55,787 bases of DNA from Bacillota bacterium (GCA_030705955.1 JAUZPL010000023.1:1-55787); one strand, 5' to 3'; shown: positions 8,956 to 17,305, counted from the stretch's first letter. Made by a program: numbers and translations. Notes: generated by a model not told the origin, from the letters alone.

Positions 8956-9283
8956 TTTTTGATCTCCCCATTACCTTATTCATCACCTGAACAAAGTCCT
9001 GCCATTCCTTTGCTTTTTCATTTAACATTTCTTGACCTGGTTTTGTGATGTGATAATATTTTCTTGCTGGCCCCTTTTCCTGTTCCTTCCAATAACACTC
9101 AATGTATTCTTGCTTTTCAAGCTTGTGAAGGGCTGGATATAACGTCCCTTCTTTTACACTAAAGTCTTTGTCGCTTCGTCGCTCTAGCTCCTTAACCAAT
9201 TCATAGCCATACATGTCTCGTTCATTTAATAACTGAAGCAATAGTAAAGACGTACTACCTTTTACTAATTCACGGTTAAACAT
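8936..9283 (-). CDS. PadR-family transcriptional regulator
   Basis: 115-residue winged-helix regulator. It contains the PadR phrases [39 protein letters not shown] and the wing [10 protein letters not shown], and ends in a short dimerisation helix. The start is ATG at 9283 after GTGGAG; the longer frame adds residues with no binding site. It heads a unit with the DUF1700-type gene and perhaps the DUF4153-type gene. A candidate operator overlaps its own -10 region, suggesting autorepression. The ligand is unknown. Confidence 0.88.
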   Translation of the reverse strand: MFNRELVKGSTSLLLLQLLNERDMYGYELVKELERRSDKDFSVKEGTLYPALHKLEKQEYIECYWKEQEKGPARKYYHITKPGQEMLNEKAKEWQDFVQVMNKVMGRSKNGPLEE

Positions 9284-9311
9284 TATTCTCCACCTACCTA
9301 GAATTATTAGG

Positions 9312-9348
9312 TACATAGAAATTCTACACTAGATTGAAATCTTTGTAA
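9312..9348 (-). promoter_or_regulatory. padR promoter with overlapping candidate operator
   Basis: On the minus strand TTACAA (9348-9343), 16 bases, TAGAAT (9326-9321). The plus-strand sequence TACATAGAAATTCTACACTA (9312-9331) covers the -10 and shares TACATAGAAAT-CTA with the palindrome at 8280-8302. Confidence 0.55.
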
Positions 9349-9375
9349 ATATCTTATGTAAAAAGTGCTAAATTT

Positions 9376-10632
9376 TTACTTTCCCTTTAATGGAAATGAA
9401 ACATAAAAAATACTTCCTTCGCCAACTTCACTTTCAACATGGACTTTTCCATTCATTGCACGAATAATTCCAAAGCTGACCATCATCCCAAGTCCTGTTC
9501 CATTCTTGCCTTTTGTTGAATAATACGGCTCACCAAGTCGGGCAATTTGTTCATGCGTCATACCAATTCCTGTATCACCAATGATAATGCACACTTCACG
9601 CTGATTTTGGAAACAACTAATGGAAAGTGTCCCCCCCTTAGGCATGGCTTCTACACAATTCTTCAAAATATTTACAAGACATTGTTTAAATTGATTTGGG
9701 TCCCCCAAAACATATATATTGGGGTTTAAAGTTGAATTTATTTCGGTTGTATTCATGTTTGCCAAAGCCTTAATAATATTTATTGCCTGTACTAATTCCT
9801 TAGCCACATCGATATTTTCCAAATGATCGATCGATGGTTTTGCGAAAGTCAAATAATCATTAATAATTCTTTCTGCACGCATGGTTTCTAATAAAGCAAT
9901 ATCAAGATATTCTATTCTCTTGTTTTCTTCAATTTTAGCATCCTTTAATAACTGCAAAAATCCTCTGACAGTTGTTAGTGGATTTCGAACCTCGTGTGAA
10001 ATCGCAGCACTCATTTGGCTTATGGCTTCAATCTTTTCTGTTTTCATAATGATTTGATTCAAAAATCGATTTTTCCTCCATGATTCAACCATTGCGGTCA
10101 TTACTCCAACACCTAAACATGATGCTATGATGTAACTTATCCACTCAACTAAAGTTAGTGGATGGTTTAAATATTTCATAAATAGGACAAAACCAAAGGA
10201 AGAATAAAGTGAAAGAATGATCGTTGCAAAAACTCTTTTTCTAGTTGGCAATCTATGAAACCATTTATAAATAAGTATTCCCAATAAGGTTTGAGTTGTA
10301 TATATGATGGATGACACCCAAAATCCCTGCGTTAAGCCTAAAAAAGATCGTATAAGGATTGTTCCTGCCAATAAAAGTATACTATTGACTGGTCCTAAAT
10401 ATAGTCCTCCGACAATTAAGGGAACCTGTCGCAAATCGAAACGAACCTGTGTTCCACTTTTTATTGATAAAAACAAAGAAATGATAATCGAAAGAAAAAA
10501 ATATAAAAAATGAGCAACATTAGAAATGGGTTTTTCTGTTCTACTCTCGTAAAAAGATCGAAAAGTATTAAGGATAACAAGAAACAGCGCTAAATTTAGG
10601 ATCATTTGCTTTGTAACTTCCACCCACCTCAT
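9376..10632 (-). CDS. KinB/LytS-like sensor histidine kinase
   Basis: About 418 residues. Residues 10-190 form about six membrane helices with the 5TMR-LYT phrase DLRQVPLIVGGLYLGPVNS. The HisKA domain has AISHEVRNPL (H214), followed by N box NCVEAM, G1 DTGIGM and G2 GTGLGM. No receiver or partner response regulator is adjacent, so it is an orphan kinase. In Bacillus, orphan kinases of this plan (KinB and relatives) often feed the sporulation phosphorelay, but that is an inference here. ATG at 10632 has a close GGGAG; a GTG at 10635 and an ATG ten codons in are alternatives. Confidence 0.82.
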   Translation of the reverse strand: MRWVEVTKQMILNLALFLVILNTFRSFYESRTEKPISNVAHFLYFFLSIIISLFLSIKSGTQVRFDLRQVPLIVGGLYLGPVNSILLLAGTILIRSFLGLTQGFWVSSIIYTTQTLLGILIYKWFHRLPTRKRVFATIILSLYSSFGFVLFMKYLNHPLTLVEWISYIIASCLGVGVMTAMVESWRKNRFLNQIIMKTEKIEAISQMSAAISHEVRNPLTTVRGFLQLLKDAKIEENKRIEYLDIALLETMRAERIINDYLTFAKPSIDHLENIDVAKELVQAINIIKALANMNTTEINSTLNPNIYVLGDPNQFKQCLVNILKNCVEAMPKGGTLSISCFQNQREVCIIIGDTGIGMTHEQIARLGEPYYSTKGKNGTGLGMMVSFGIIRAMNGKVHVESEVGEGSIFYVSFPLKGK

Positions 10633-10797
10633 CACTCCCTTTGAAAAATTTTTATATTATCACAACTATGTATAATTTTACATAAAATATAGAAAACAAA
10701 AAGTAGAAATTTGGCACAACTTTTTGTCTATTTGACAAAAAAATCTAAAAAGGTAACCGATTTCCATATTCATTCCAAGTTAAAACAAAATATGCAA

Positions 10798-10827
10798 GCA
10801 TAAATATTCCATTTTATTTGCATAATA
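10798..10827 (+). promoter_or_regulatory. Sigma-G-like forespore promoter
   Basis: GCATA (10798-10802), 18 bases, CATAATA (10821-10827). This fits the sigma-G pattern gYATR-N18-cATnnTA and lies 27 bases before the start of a small zinc-finger gene. Confidence 0.55.
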
Positions 10828-10853
10828 TGAATAAAAAGAATGAGGTGAGGGAA

Positions 10854-11060
10854 ATGGGGTTAATCAATTCTTATAATCAATGGAAAGAATCGAGATATCA
10901 AAATCATATTGCGGCAATGGAGTCACAAGGCAAGTGCCCTGATTGCAACGGAAGAGGTTTTACCGTCTATCCATACAATGAATTTGCTTACTTTAATTCA
11001 TATGAATGCCCCGGCTGCAATGGCAGCGGATTATATTCTGATTGGGAACAATTAAAGTAA
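10854..11060 (+). CDS. Small protein with DnaJ-type zinc-finger motifs
   Basis: 68 residues with two CxxCxGxG-type repeats, CPDCNGRGF and CPGCNGSGL, the pattern of DnaJ zinc fingers. It likely binds one zinc ion through four cysteines. Database entries for such Bacillus proteins often carry an unsupported 'methionine aminopeptidase' name; nothing here is peptidase-like. The start is ATG at 10854, three bases after GAGGTGAGG. A sigma-G-like promoter upstream suggests forespore expression, and a terminator follows at once, so it is a single-gene unit. Function unknown. Confidence 0.75.
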   Translation: MGLINSYNQWKESRYQNHIAAMESQGKCPDCNGRGFTVYPYNEFAYFNSYECPGCNGSGLYSDWEQLK

Positions 11061-11084
11061 TATCCCCCCATTATTCGGTTTTAT

Positions 11085-11111
11085 AAGGATGGAGATTCCA
11101 TCCTTTTTTTA
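11085..11111 (+). terminator. Terminator of the zinc-finger peptide gene
   Basis: AAGGATGGA, three bases, TCCATCCTT, then a run of T on the plus strand. Confidence 0.85.
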
Positions 11112-11288
11112 TTCAAAAATCCATAAAAACTTAAAAGTACTATGATTTTTTCTTTACATAACAGAAAAAATTTAAAAATCCTGCAATTTCTGCAAGCTAG
11201 ATTTTCATCTATTTTTCTTTATAAAAGGAACCAAAGTAAAGATTAATCAATATATTAAAATAGAATTCCTTTAAATGGGGTGAAGAAA

Positions 11289-11492
11289 ATGTCATATACG
11301 ATTGTAACTGGTCCACATCCTGGACAACCTGGAGCTTGTGTTGTTCAATATAAAAACCATCATTCTAATGAAAACCACACTACAGTAAATCCTCAGGTTA
11401 ATCCTTATATTATGCAACCAACATCAGGTTACGGTTTTTATAGACCTCCATATTGGATGCCGCCGGCAACATCATATCCTACTTATTATTAA
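11289..11492 (+). CDS. Small Pro/Tyr-rich protein, possibly spore coat
   Basis: 67 residues, rich in proline, tyrosine and asparagine, ending in a Tyr/Pro tail (YRPPYWMPPATSYPTYY). It has no membrane segment or known domain. The start is ATG at 11289 after GGGGTGA; a GTG three codons upstream overlaps that site. A terminator follows at 11567. The composition resembles small coat or crust proteins of Bacillus spores, and neighbours on both sides are similar small orphan genes. This is only a compositional hint; I do not recognise the family. Confidence 0.6.
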   Translation: MSYTIVTGPHPGQPGACVVQYKNHHSNENHTTVNPQVNPYIMQPTSGYGFYRPPYWMPPATSYPTYY

Positions 11493-11566
11493 GGTGTAAA
11501 AAATTTTTTGGAACAAAAGATTTTTATTCTGAATTAATATAGAATTTTTTAAAATAGTCGAACCGA

Positions 11567-11600
11567 AAAGCCATTTGCTTTGCAAAATGGCTTTTTAGTT
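11567..11600 (+). terminator. Terminator of the Pro/Tyr-rich gene
   Basis: AAAAGCCATTT and AAAATGGCTTTT pair around a 7-base loop and are followed by T-rich sequence. Confidence 0.8.
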
Positions 11601-11746
11601 TCATTATCATTTATCTTTTCTATTTATTATTCCTTGACTTGAACTAAATCATAGGATCTTTTCTTATTTTTATAAAAATAGTTTATTCACTTATCCCCCT
11701 TTTTTTTAAAAAGTATTAACTGATATGGACAAGGAGGTGAGTTCCA

Positions 11747-11944
11747 ATGTTAGATGGATTAAGATTTGGCGATCATATTCGTGTTCGTTCAAATGGGGTG
11801 TTAATTGATACGAATGGAATTTTTATCAAAGTTGAAAATAATGCTCTTATTTGGTCTGGTGTAGGAACAGCAGGCCCATTCGCTGGACAGCCTAACGTTT
11901 TCATCACAAGCTTGGATGGCATTTCTGTTGAAAAATTAGCCTAA
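11747..11944 (+). CDS. Small single-domain protein, paralogue of the next gene's C-terminus
   Basis: 65 residues, predicted to be mostly beta (LRFGDHIRV, GIFIKVENNALIW, PNVFITSLDGISV). The same pattern (fGDrI.V, tGvFI, fI.W, ITSLkGIsI) recurs in the C-terminal 55 residues of the gene at 12110, so the two share a domain. It resembles a small SH3-like barrel, but I do not recognise a named family. The start is ATG after AAGGAGGTGAG, a very strong site. An imperfect hairpin at 11958-11999 may end the transcript. Context suggests a spore or surface protein. Confidence 0.7.
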   Translation: MLDGLRFGDHIRVRSNGVLIDTNGIFIKVENNALIWSGVGTAGPFAGQPNVFITSLDGISVEKLA

Positions 11945-12109
11945 AAGTTTCCTTTTAATCAGGGCCAGACTTTTGGGTTTTACCATGGTTTGGCTCTTTA
12001 CGCTTGCATTTCCACCATTGCCTAATAAGAATCCTGACACGGTGTTTTGTACCAATACATAAATTATACTATCCTTTCCATCACCTACTACTTTTTAAGG
12101 AGTAATCAA

Positions 12110-12589
12110 ATGGGGAAAAAAATAATTTATTATGGAGACTGTGCTCCTACCCTTTATAAGGTCAAAGACCTTTCCCAATTGGTCGACCACAATCAGGGGG
12201 TTTTCGTTACAAACCGATTGATTCAATTAATGCTTGATCAAAAGGATATTCTAGAATTGAATAAAATTGAAATGGAAATACTACACGAGGATATGGAGAA
12301 CCATTTTGAAAACATTTTGCAATCTATACATCTAAACGACAGTGCATATGAAAAAATAATCAATCATATCACTACAAAGACTAGTGCCTTGATGAACGAA
12401 GAAAAGACCAGAAACAATCATTCATTTTCTATTTTTGAATTGGGAGACCGTATTATCGTATATGACGGGAAAAATGTTGAAACTGGAGTATTCATAAACA
12501 GTAACGAAAAATTTATTTCCTGGATTGTGGATAGCGCGAATCGGCTTCGTATCACAAGTCTAAAAGGTATTAGCATAAGTAAAGAATAA
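12110..12589 (+). CDS. Two-part hypothetical protein with the same C-terminal domain as its neighbour
   Basis: 159 residues. Residues 1-105 are an acidic, mostly helical part (MGKKIIYYGDCAPTLYKV; EMEILHEDMENHFENIL). The last 55 residues (FELGDRIIVYDG through ITSLKGISI) match the 65-residue protein just upstream. This looks like duplication of a small beta domain followed by fusion to a helical partner. The start is ATG at 12110 after AAGGAG. A clean terminator at 12591 closes the unit before the nag operon. Function unknown; no membrane segment or signal peptide. Confidence 0.7.
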   Translation: MGKKIIYYGDCAPTLYKVKDLSQLVDHNQGVFVTNRLIQLMLDQKDILELNKIEMEILHEDMENHFENILQSIHLNDSAYEKIINHITTKTSALMNEEKTRNNHSFSIFELGDRIIVYDGKNVETGVFINSNEKFISWIVDSANRLRITSLKGISISKE

Positions 12590-12590
12590 A

Positions 12591-12620
12591 TGCCCGCCTA
12601 TTTGGCAGGCATCTTTTTTG
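12591..12620 (+). terminator. Terminator before the nag operon
   Basis: TGCCCGCC (12591-12598) and GGCAGGCA (12604-12611) pair, followed by TCTTTTTT. Confidence 0.85.
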
Positions 12621-12625
12621 TAAAT

Positions 12626-12641
12626 AAGGTCTATACCAATT
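12626..12641. promoter_or_regulatory. NagR operator 1 (dre-type)
   Basis: AAGGTCTATACCAATT fits the NagR/DasR (dre) operator pattern. It is the inverted match of the site at 12701: AATTGGTATAGAC is shared exactly. Confidence 0.7.
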
Positions 12642-12700
12642 TCTTAAGTGATTAGATGCTAAAGGCATTAGGAGTGAATAAATATGCCTCTTATTTTAAA

Positions 12701-12729
12701 ATTGGTATAGACAACTATATCAATATGAT
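12701..12729 (+). promoter_or_regulatory. nagA promoter overlapped by NagR operator 2
   Basis: ATTGGTATAGACAACT (12701-12716) is a dre-type operator. It contains a plausible -35 (TTGGTA, 12702-12707) with a -10 TATGAT (12724-12729) 16 bases on. Repressor bound here would block RNA polymerase. Confidence 0.65.
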
Positions 12730-12760
12730 GTTAAAATTAAAGAGAAAGGGAGTATGTTCA

Positions 12761-13939
12761 ATGAAAAGAATTTTATTAAAAAATCTACACATTTGTACTG
12801 CTGATAAAACCATTGAAAATGGTTTTATCAAAATTGAAGATCAAAAAATTCTCGAAATTGGATTGGTTTCGAATTTGGAAAATATAGACGGATTTGAAGT
12901 GGTAGAAATCCCCTACCGCTATGTTGCGGTTCCTGGTTTTATCGATGTTCATATCCATGGAGTTAATGGAGCAGATGTAATGGACGCCACAACAGAAGCT
13001 CTTAACAATATGGTTTCTACACTTCCCGGTGAAGGAACAACTAGTTTTTTAGCTACGACCATCACACAGAGTAGCTCAGAAATTGAAAAAGCTTTACTAA
13101 ATGCTAGACAATATATTGAAAATTGCCAGATAGAAGGTCAAGCCGAAATACTAGGAATTCACTTAGAAGGACCTTTTGTAAATACTAAAATGGCAGGTGC
13201 TCAACCAAAAGAGCATATTATTGACCCCAATCTAGAGGTTTTTAAAAAATGGGAAGCCATTTCAAATAAACATATTAAACTTGTTACCCTATCTCCTGAA
13301 AGACCTGGGGGATTGGACTTGATACGTTATTTAAAAGATCAGAGTATTGTTGCATCAATTGGACATTCTGACGCAACATATAACGAAGTAATGGATGCCA
13401 TTGATGCTGGGGCAAATCATGTTACCCATTTATTTAATCAAATGAAGGGTCTACATCATCGTGAACCTGGAGTAGTAGGCGCGGCTTTTTTACACAATGA
13501 ATTAAAAGCTGAACTGATCGTGGATGGAATTCATGTTCGTCCTGAAATGGTAAAGCTTGCCTATAAACAAAAAGGAAATAGTGGAATTATTTTAATAACT
13601 GATGCCATGAGAGCAAAATGTTTAAAAAATGGAAAATACAATTTGGGTGGCCAAGAAGTTTTTGTTGGTGAAGGAAAGGCTGTGCTCGAGGATGGAACAC
13701 TAGCAGGAAGTATTCTTAAACTAAGTCAGGGAATTAAAAATATGCTTTCCTATACTGGTTGTACTCTCCACGACGTTGTTCAAATGGCTTCAGTTAATCC
13801 TGCAAAACAATTAAATATCTTTAATCGTAAAGGTAGTATTGCAATTGGAAAAGACGCAGACATTGTTATTTTAAATGAAAATATGGATATTTATATGACA
13901 TATTGTCGCGGTAAACTTGCTTTTCATAAGGAGGGGTAA
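12761..13939 (+). CDS. nagA: N-acetylglucosamine-6-phosphate deacetylase
   Basis: 392 residues, EC 3.5.1.25. It removes acetate from GlcNAc-6-phosphate to give glucosamine-6-phosphate in amino-sugar and peptidoglycan recycling. Amidohydrolase features in order: HIHGVNG near the N terminus, HLEGPF with the metal-binding Glu, GHSDATY, THLFNQM, and the catalytic Asp in ITDAM. Length is usual for the family. The start is ATG at 12761 after AAAGGGAG; the longer frame runs back through the operator and promoter. The nagB start lies four bases after its stop. Two NagR-type operators lie upstream. Confidence 0.95.
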   Translation: MKRILLKNLHICTADKTIENGFIKIEDQKILEIGLVSNLENIDGFEVVEIPYRYVAVPGFIDVHIHGVNGADVMDATTEALNNMVSTLPGEGTTSFLATTITQSSSEIEKALLNARQYIENCQIEGQAEILGIHLEGPFVNTKMAGAQPKEHIIDPNLEVFKKWEAISNKHIKLVTLSPERPGGLDLIRYLKDQSIVASIGHSDATYNEVMDAIDAGANHVTHLFNQMKGLHHREPGVVGAAFLHNELKAELIVDGIHVRPEMVKLAYKQKGNSGIILITDAMRAKCLKNGKYNLGGQEVFVGEGKAVLEDGTLAGSILKLSQGIKNMLSYTGCTLHDVVQMASVNPAKQLNIFNRKGSIAIGKDADIVILNENMDIYMTYCRGKLAFHKEG

Positions 13940-13943
13940 TGAA

Positions 13944-14681
13944 ATGAAGATCGTAGAAGCAAAAGATTACAACGAGATGAGCCGTAAAGCAGCAGATTAT
14001 ATCATTAAGAAAATTCAAAACTCCCCAAAATTAAATCTTGGCCTGGCAACTGGTGGCACTCCTGTTGGAATTTATCAAAATTTAATTAAGGACCATCAAT
14101 TGAATGGTACATCTTATACACATATTGCCACCTTTAATTTAGATGAATATGTTGGTTTATCACCTGAAAGTCCAAATAGCTATCGATTTTACATGAACCA
14201 TAAGCTTTTTAATCATATTGATATTAATATAGGAAAAACACATGTCCCACACGGAAATGCCCATCATCTTCATGAGGAATGTTTGCGATATGAACGGTTA
14301 ATTGCTGAGAATGGAGGAATCGACCTCCAAATTCTAGGAATTGGAGCAAATGGTCATATTGGTTTTAATGAGCCTGGCACTTCATTTCAATCAATAACCA
14401 ATATTGTGGATTTAACTCCTTCTACAAGAGAAGCAAATGCCAGATATTTCCCTTCTCTTAGTGAAGTTCCTACACAAGCGATTACAATGGGTATTTCAAC
14501 GATTATGAAAAGTAAGGAAATTATTCTTCTCGTTTCTGGAGAAAATAAGGCTGAGGCATTTTCAAAATTTATGATTCAAGAAATAGATGAAAAATTTCCT
14601 GCATCTATTTTGAAAAACCATCCATGTGTTACAATTATTGCAGATACAGCTGCAATGAAAAAAGTAAAGGTTCATTGCTGA
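13944..14681 (+). CDS. nagB: Glucosamine-6-phosphate deaminase
   Basis: 245 residues, EC 3.5.99.6. It converts glucosamine-6-phosphate to fructose-6-phosphate and ammonia, feeding amino sugars into glycolysis. It shows GLATGGTPVGIY (phosphate binding), FNLDEYVGL with the catalytic Asp, and GIGANGHIGFNEPG. It is of the short Gram-positive type without the long allosteric C-terminal tail of the enteric enzyme. The start is ATG at 13944 after AAGGAGGGG, which overlaps the nagA stop. It is the second gene of nagA-nagB-nagR. Confidence 0.95.
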   Translation: MKIVEAKDYNEMSRKAADYIIKKIQNSPKLNLGLATGGTPVGIYQNLIKDHQLNGTSYTHIATFNLDEYVGLSPESPNSYRFYMNHKLFNHIDINIGKTHVPHGNAHHLHEECLRYERLIAENGGIDLQILGIGANGHIGFNEPGTSFQSITNIVDLTPSTREANARYFPSLSEVPTQAITMGISTIMKSKEIILLVSGENKAEAFSKFMIQEIDEKFPASILKNHPCVTIIADTAAMKKVKVHC

Positions 14682-14760
14682 TAGAAAAAAAACCTATCCT
14701 GTATCCTTACCCTAATTTTCTTTTAAATTTTCAAATAGAAAGGATGCAGCAATAAGGAGA

Positions 14761-15483
14761 ATGATTAAAAAAAATTCACCCATTCCTATTTACTATCAGC
14801 TTGAAGAACATATTAAAGAATTAATTGAAAATGGCGAATTAAAGCCTGGTGACTCCCTTCCAGCCGAAAGAGTGTACGCAGAAGAATATAAAATCAGCCG
14901 GATGACAGTTAGACAGGCGCTTACCCAGCTTGTGAATGAAGGGTATCTCCACCGAATTCAAGGAAAGGGAACCTTTGTTGCTGAACGAAAAATAATGCAG
15001 CCACTTCAAGGCTTGACTAGTTTCACAGAAGACATGAAGGCTAGGGGTTTTAAACCTGGGAGCCAGTTAATTCGGTTTGAGGTTATTCCGGCGACAATTC
15101 AAATAGCAGATCAGCTATCTATACAAGAATATGCCCCCGTTTATGAGATAAAACGGATTCGTATGGCAGATGACGTTCCAATGGCGTTAGAAACCAATTA
15201 TATATCTGCCAATCTGATAAAGGGTCTAACAGAAAATATTGTGAACCAGTCGATTTATTCCTATATTGAGGGTCATTTGGGACTAAAAATTGAAACGGCT
15301 TCACAAATAATTGAATCTTCCATTGCGAATCAAATTGAAGCTAATAGCCTGAGTATTAAAAAAGGTTCACCTATCATGCTAATTCAAAGAAATACTTATT
15401 TAGAAAATGGAACTCCAGTAGAATTTGTAAAATCAGTGTACAGAGCTGACAGATATCAATTTATGATTCAGATGAAACGGTAA
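14761..15483 (+). CDS. nagR: GntR/HutC-family repressor of amino-sugar genes
   Basis: 240 residues. The N-terminal winged helix (IPIYYQLEEHIKELIENGEL, RMTVRQALTQLVNEGYL, GKGTFVAE) is joined to a UTRA ligand domain (residues 80-235). NagR (YvoA) is a repressor released by GlcN-6-P or GlcNAc-6-P, and the dre-type sites before nagA are its expected targets. The start is ATG at 14761, with AAGGAG only about two bases away, which should make translation weak. Downstream ATGs would delete the DNA-binding domain. It is third in the operon and ends at a strong terminator. Confidence 0.9.
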   Translation: MIKKNSPIPIYYQLEEHIKELIENGELKPGDSLPAERVYAEEYKISRMTVRQALTQLVNEGYLHRIQGKGTFVAERKIMQPLQGLTSFTEDMKARGFKPGSQLIRFEVIPATIQIADQLSIQEYAPVYEIKRIRMADDVPMALETNYISANLIKGLTENIVNQSIYSYIEGHLGLKIETASQIIESSIANQIEANSLSIKKGSPIMLIQRNTYLENGTPVEFVKSVYRADRYQFMIQMKR

Positions 15484-15514
15484 AGAGACAGCCAAAACAA
15501 GCTGTCTCTTTGTT
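15484..15514 (+). terminator. Terminator of the nag operon
   Basis: AGAGACAGC and GCTGTCTCT form a 9-bp stem around CAAAACAA, followed by TTTGTTT. Confidence 0.85.
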
Positions 15515-15702
15515 TAGATAACCATCTTTTTACTAATTAATTGAGCAGTAATTCCATGCGGAAATGCTACATGTTCTAAATAATTAGAAAAATACGGAGC
15601 CGGATGCCCTCCTTTCATATGAATAACTCCGAAAAGAGCGAGTCCTCCTACCCCTAGGCTTTCATATAATTTAGTGCCGATTTTTTTTGCATGTTTAATC
15701 AT
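15514..15702 (-). CDS. Small hypothetical protein
   Basis: 62 residues from ATG at 15702, with the phrase ESLGVGGLALFGVIHMKGGH and a fairly even composition. It has no clear ribosome binding site (a GGAAAGAG lies about 20 bases upstream), and six more codons are open to an upstream ATG. It occupies the space between the nag terminator and a bidirectional hairpin. I do not recognise the family. It could be real or chance; support is only length and protein-like composition. Confidence 0.4.
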   Translation of the reverse strand: MIKHAKKIGTKLYESLGVGGLALFGVIHMKGGHPAPYFSNYLEHVAFPHGITAQLISKKMVI

Positions 15703-15718
15703 TTTGCATGGATTGTGC

Positions 15719-15753
15719 AAAAAACTCTTTCCAAATGCAGGAAAGAGTTTTTT
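15719..15753. terminator. Bidirectional hairpin after the 57-residue gene
   Basis: AAAAAACTCTTTCC and GGAAAGAGTTTTTT form a perfect 14-bp stem with a 7-base loop. It ends the leftward gene at 15761 and works in either direction. Confidence 0.85.
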
Positions 15754-15760
15754 AAGGATT

Positions 15761-15934
15761 TTAAAATAAAAAAATAAGCAAAGGATCCTTTAACAATTCA
15801 TGCATTTCATTTTGATGCCCTAATTTTTCTAAAGCTTTTTTTATAACAGTTTGCGTAGAGTAAAATAAATTTAATGTCTCTTGTTCTTTTTCCTGGTCTT
15901 CTAATAAATGATTCAACACATTATTCACAGACAT
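15761..15934 (-). CDS. Small helical hypothetical protein downstream of rocD
   Basis: 57 residues, predicted to be almost all helix, acidic at the front (LLEDQEKEQETLNLFY) and ending in a hydrophobic stretch (LLKDPLLIFLF). The start is ATG at 15934 after GAGGTG. It lies 37 bases after the rocD stop on the same strand and is followed by a strong terminator, so it is probably the last gene of the rocD transcript. I do not recognise the family and give no function. Confidence 0.6.
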   Translation of the reverse strand: MSVNNVLNHLLEDQEKEQETLNLFYSTQTVIKKALEKLGHQNEMHELLKDPLLIFLF

Positions 15935-15971
15935 GTCCCGCACCTCAATATTTTAATACACGCTTCGGTTT

Positions 15972-17174
15972 TTAACCTAAAACCTTTAGAATTTTTTCAA
16001 TTGCCCAATCTATTTCCTCTTTCGAGATAATGAGCGGCGGTGCGAAGCGAATGACAGTATCATGAGTTTCCTTACATAGTAAACCCTCGTCTTTTAATTT
16101 TTCACAATATGGTCTTGCCTCACCATTCAATTCAACCCCAATAAATAAGCCTTTTCCTCTTATTTCTTTAATTATTGGATTATTTATTTCTTTTAACCTA
16201 CCAAGGAAATAAGAACCCAATTCAAGAGATCTCTCAGCAAGTTTTTCTTCTTCAATAACATCTAAAGCCGCATTAGAAACTGCACATGCAAGAGGATTTC
16301 CCCCAAATGTCGAACCATGTGAGCCCGGATTAAATACGCCTAAAACATCGGAATTTGCTACCACACAGGAAATTGGAAATACTCCTCCCCCCAGTGCTTT
16401 TCCTAGAATAAACATATCTGGAGTTACTTCCTCCCAATCACAGGCAAACATTTTACCTGTCCGCCCCAGGCCAACCTGTATTTCATCCGCAATCAACAGT
16501 ACATTTTGTTCTTTACATAAATCAGAAGCTGCTTTTAAAAATCCTTCTGGCGGAAGAATAATACCCGCTTCTCCCTGAATCGGTTCAAGCAAGAAGGCAG
16601 CGGTATTCGGTGTAATGGCTTGTTTTAAGGCTTCAATATCACCGTATGGAATCAATTTAATTCCTGGTAGCATTGGTCCAAAACCACGCTTATATTCTGG
16701 ATCTGAAGATAATGAAACTGCTCCCATTGTACGACCGTGAAAATTTCCAATGCATGCAATAATTTCTGCTTGATTCTCTGCAATGCCCTTTACATCATAT
16801 CCCCATCTTCTCGCAGCCTTAAATGCGGTTTCCACAGCTTCTGCACCAGTATTCATCGGCAATGCCATATTCTTCTTGGTTAATTTACAAATTTTTTCAT
16901 ACCATGGTCCTAATTGATCGTTATGAAAGGCCCGAGAAGTTAATGTAACACGATCTGCTTGATCCTTTAATGCTTGAATAATTTTCGGATGGCAGTGACC
17001 TTGATTTACCGCTGAGTAGGCGCTAAGCATATCCATATACTTTAAGCCTTCCGGACTTTCCACCCACACTCCCTCTGCTTTTGCAATTACTATTGGTAGT
17101 GGATGATAATTATTTGCTCCAAATTTTTGTGTTTGCTCAATAATTTCTGTTGTTTTGTTTGTTGAAATTGTCAT
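15972..17174 (-). CDS. rocD: Ornithine aminotransferase
   Basis: 400 residues, EC 2.6.1.13. This PLP enzyme converts ornithine and 2-oxoglutarate to glutamate semialdehyde and glutamate in arginine catabolism. It carries [47 protein letters not shown] and the PLP lysine in ILGKALGGG, and matches Bacillus RocD over its full length. ATG at 17174 is eight bases from AAGGGG and gives the usual N terminus; an ATG two codons upstream is too close. A sigma-54 promoter and a RocR-type site precede it, with the activator gene divergent. Confidence 0.96.
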   Translation of the reverse strand: MTISTNKTTEIIEQTQKFGANNYHPLPIVIAKAEGVWVESPEGLKYMDMLSAYSAVNQGHCHPKIIQALKDQADRVTLTSRAFHNDQLGPWYEKICKLTKKNMALPMNTGAEAVETAFKAARRWGYDVKGIAENQAEIIACIGNFHGRTMGAVSLSSDPEYKRGFGPMLPGIKLIPYGDIEALKQAITPNTAAFLLEPIQGEAGIILPPEGFLKAASDLCKEQNVLLIADEIQVGLGRTGKMFACDWEEVTPDMFILGKALGGGVFPISCVVANSDVLGVFNPGSHGSTFGGNPLACAVSNAALDVIEEEKLAERSLELGSYFLGRLKEINNPIIKEIRGKGLFIGVELNGEARPYCEKLKDEGLLCKETHDTVIRFAPPLIISKEEIDWAIEKILKVLG

Positions 17175-17209
17175 TTCCATTTCCCCTTTCCTTTTCCAAC
17201 TAACTATTA

Positions 17210-17226
17210 TGCATTTTTCATGCCAA
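17210..17226 (-). promoter_or_regulatory. Sigma-54 (-24/-12) promoter of rocD
   Basis: On the minus strand TTGGCATGAAAAATGCA has the GG and GC doublets exactly 12 bases apart, as in the TGGCAC-N5-TTGCA consensus. It lies 36 bases before the rocD start. Confidence 0.8.
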
Positions 17227-17290
17227 CTTAACACGATGTTTGCTATCTACTGTTAAATCAACAATCGGATTTAAATACATCTTTTAAAAT

Positions 17291-17305
17291 GCAAAAATAT
17301 TTTGC
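17291..17305. promoter_or_regulatory. Candidate RocR upstream activating site
   Basis: Inverted repeat GCAAAA-ATA-TTTTGC, about 65 bases upstream of the rocD -24 element and 47 bases before rocR. The position suits an enhancer for the sigma-54 promoter and possibly autoregulation of rocR. Confidence 0.6.
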
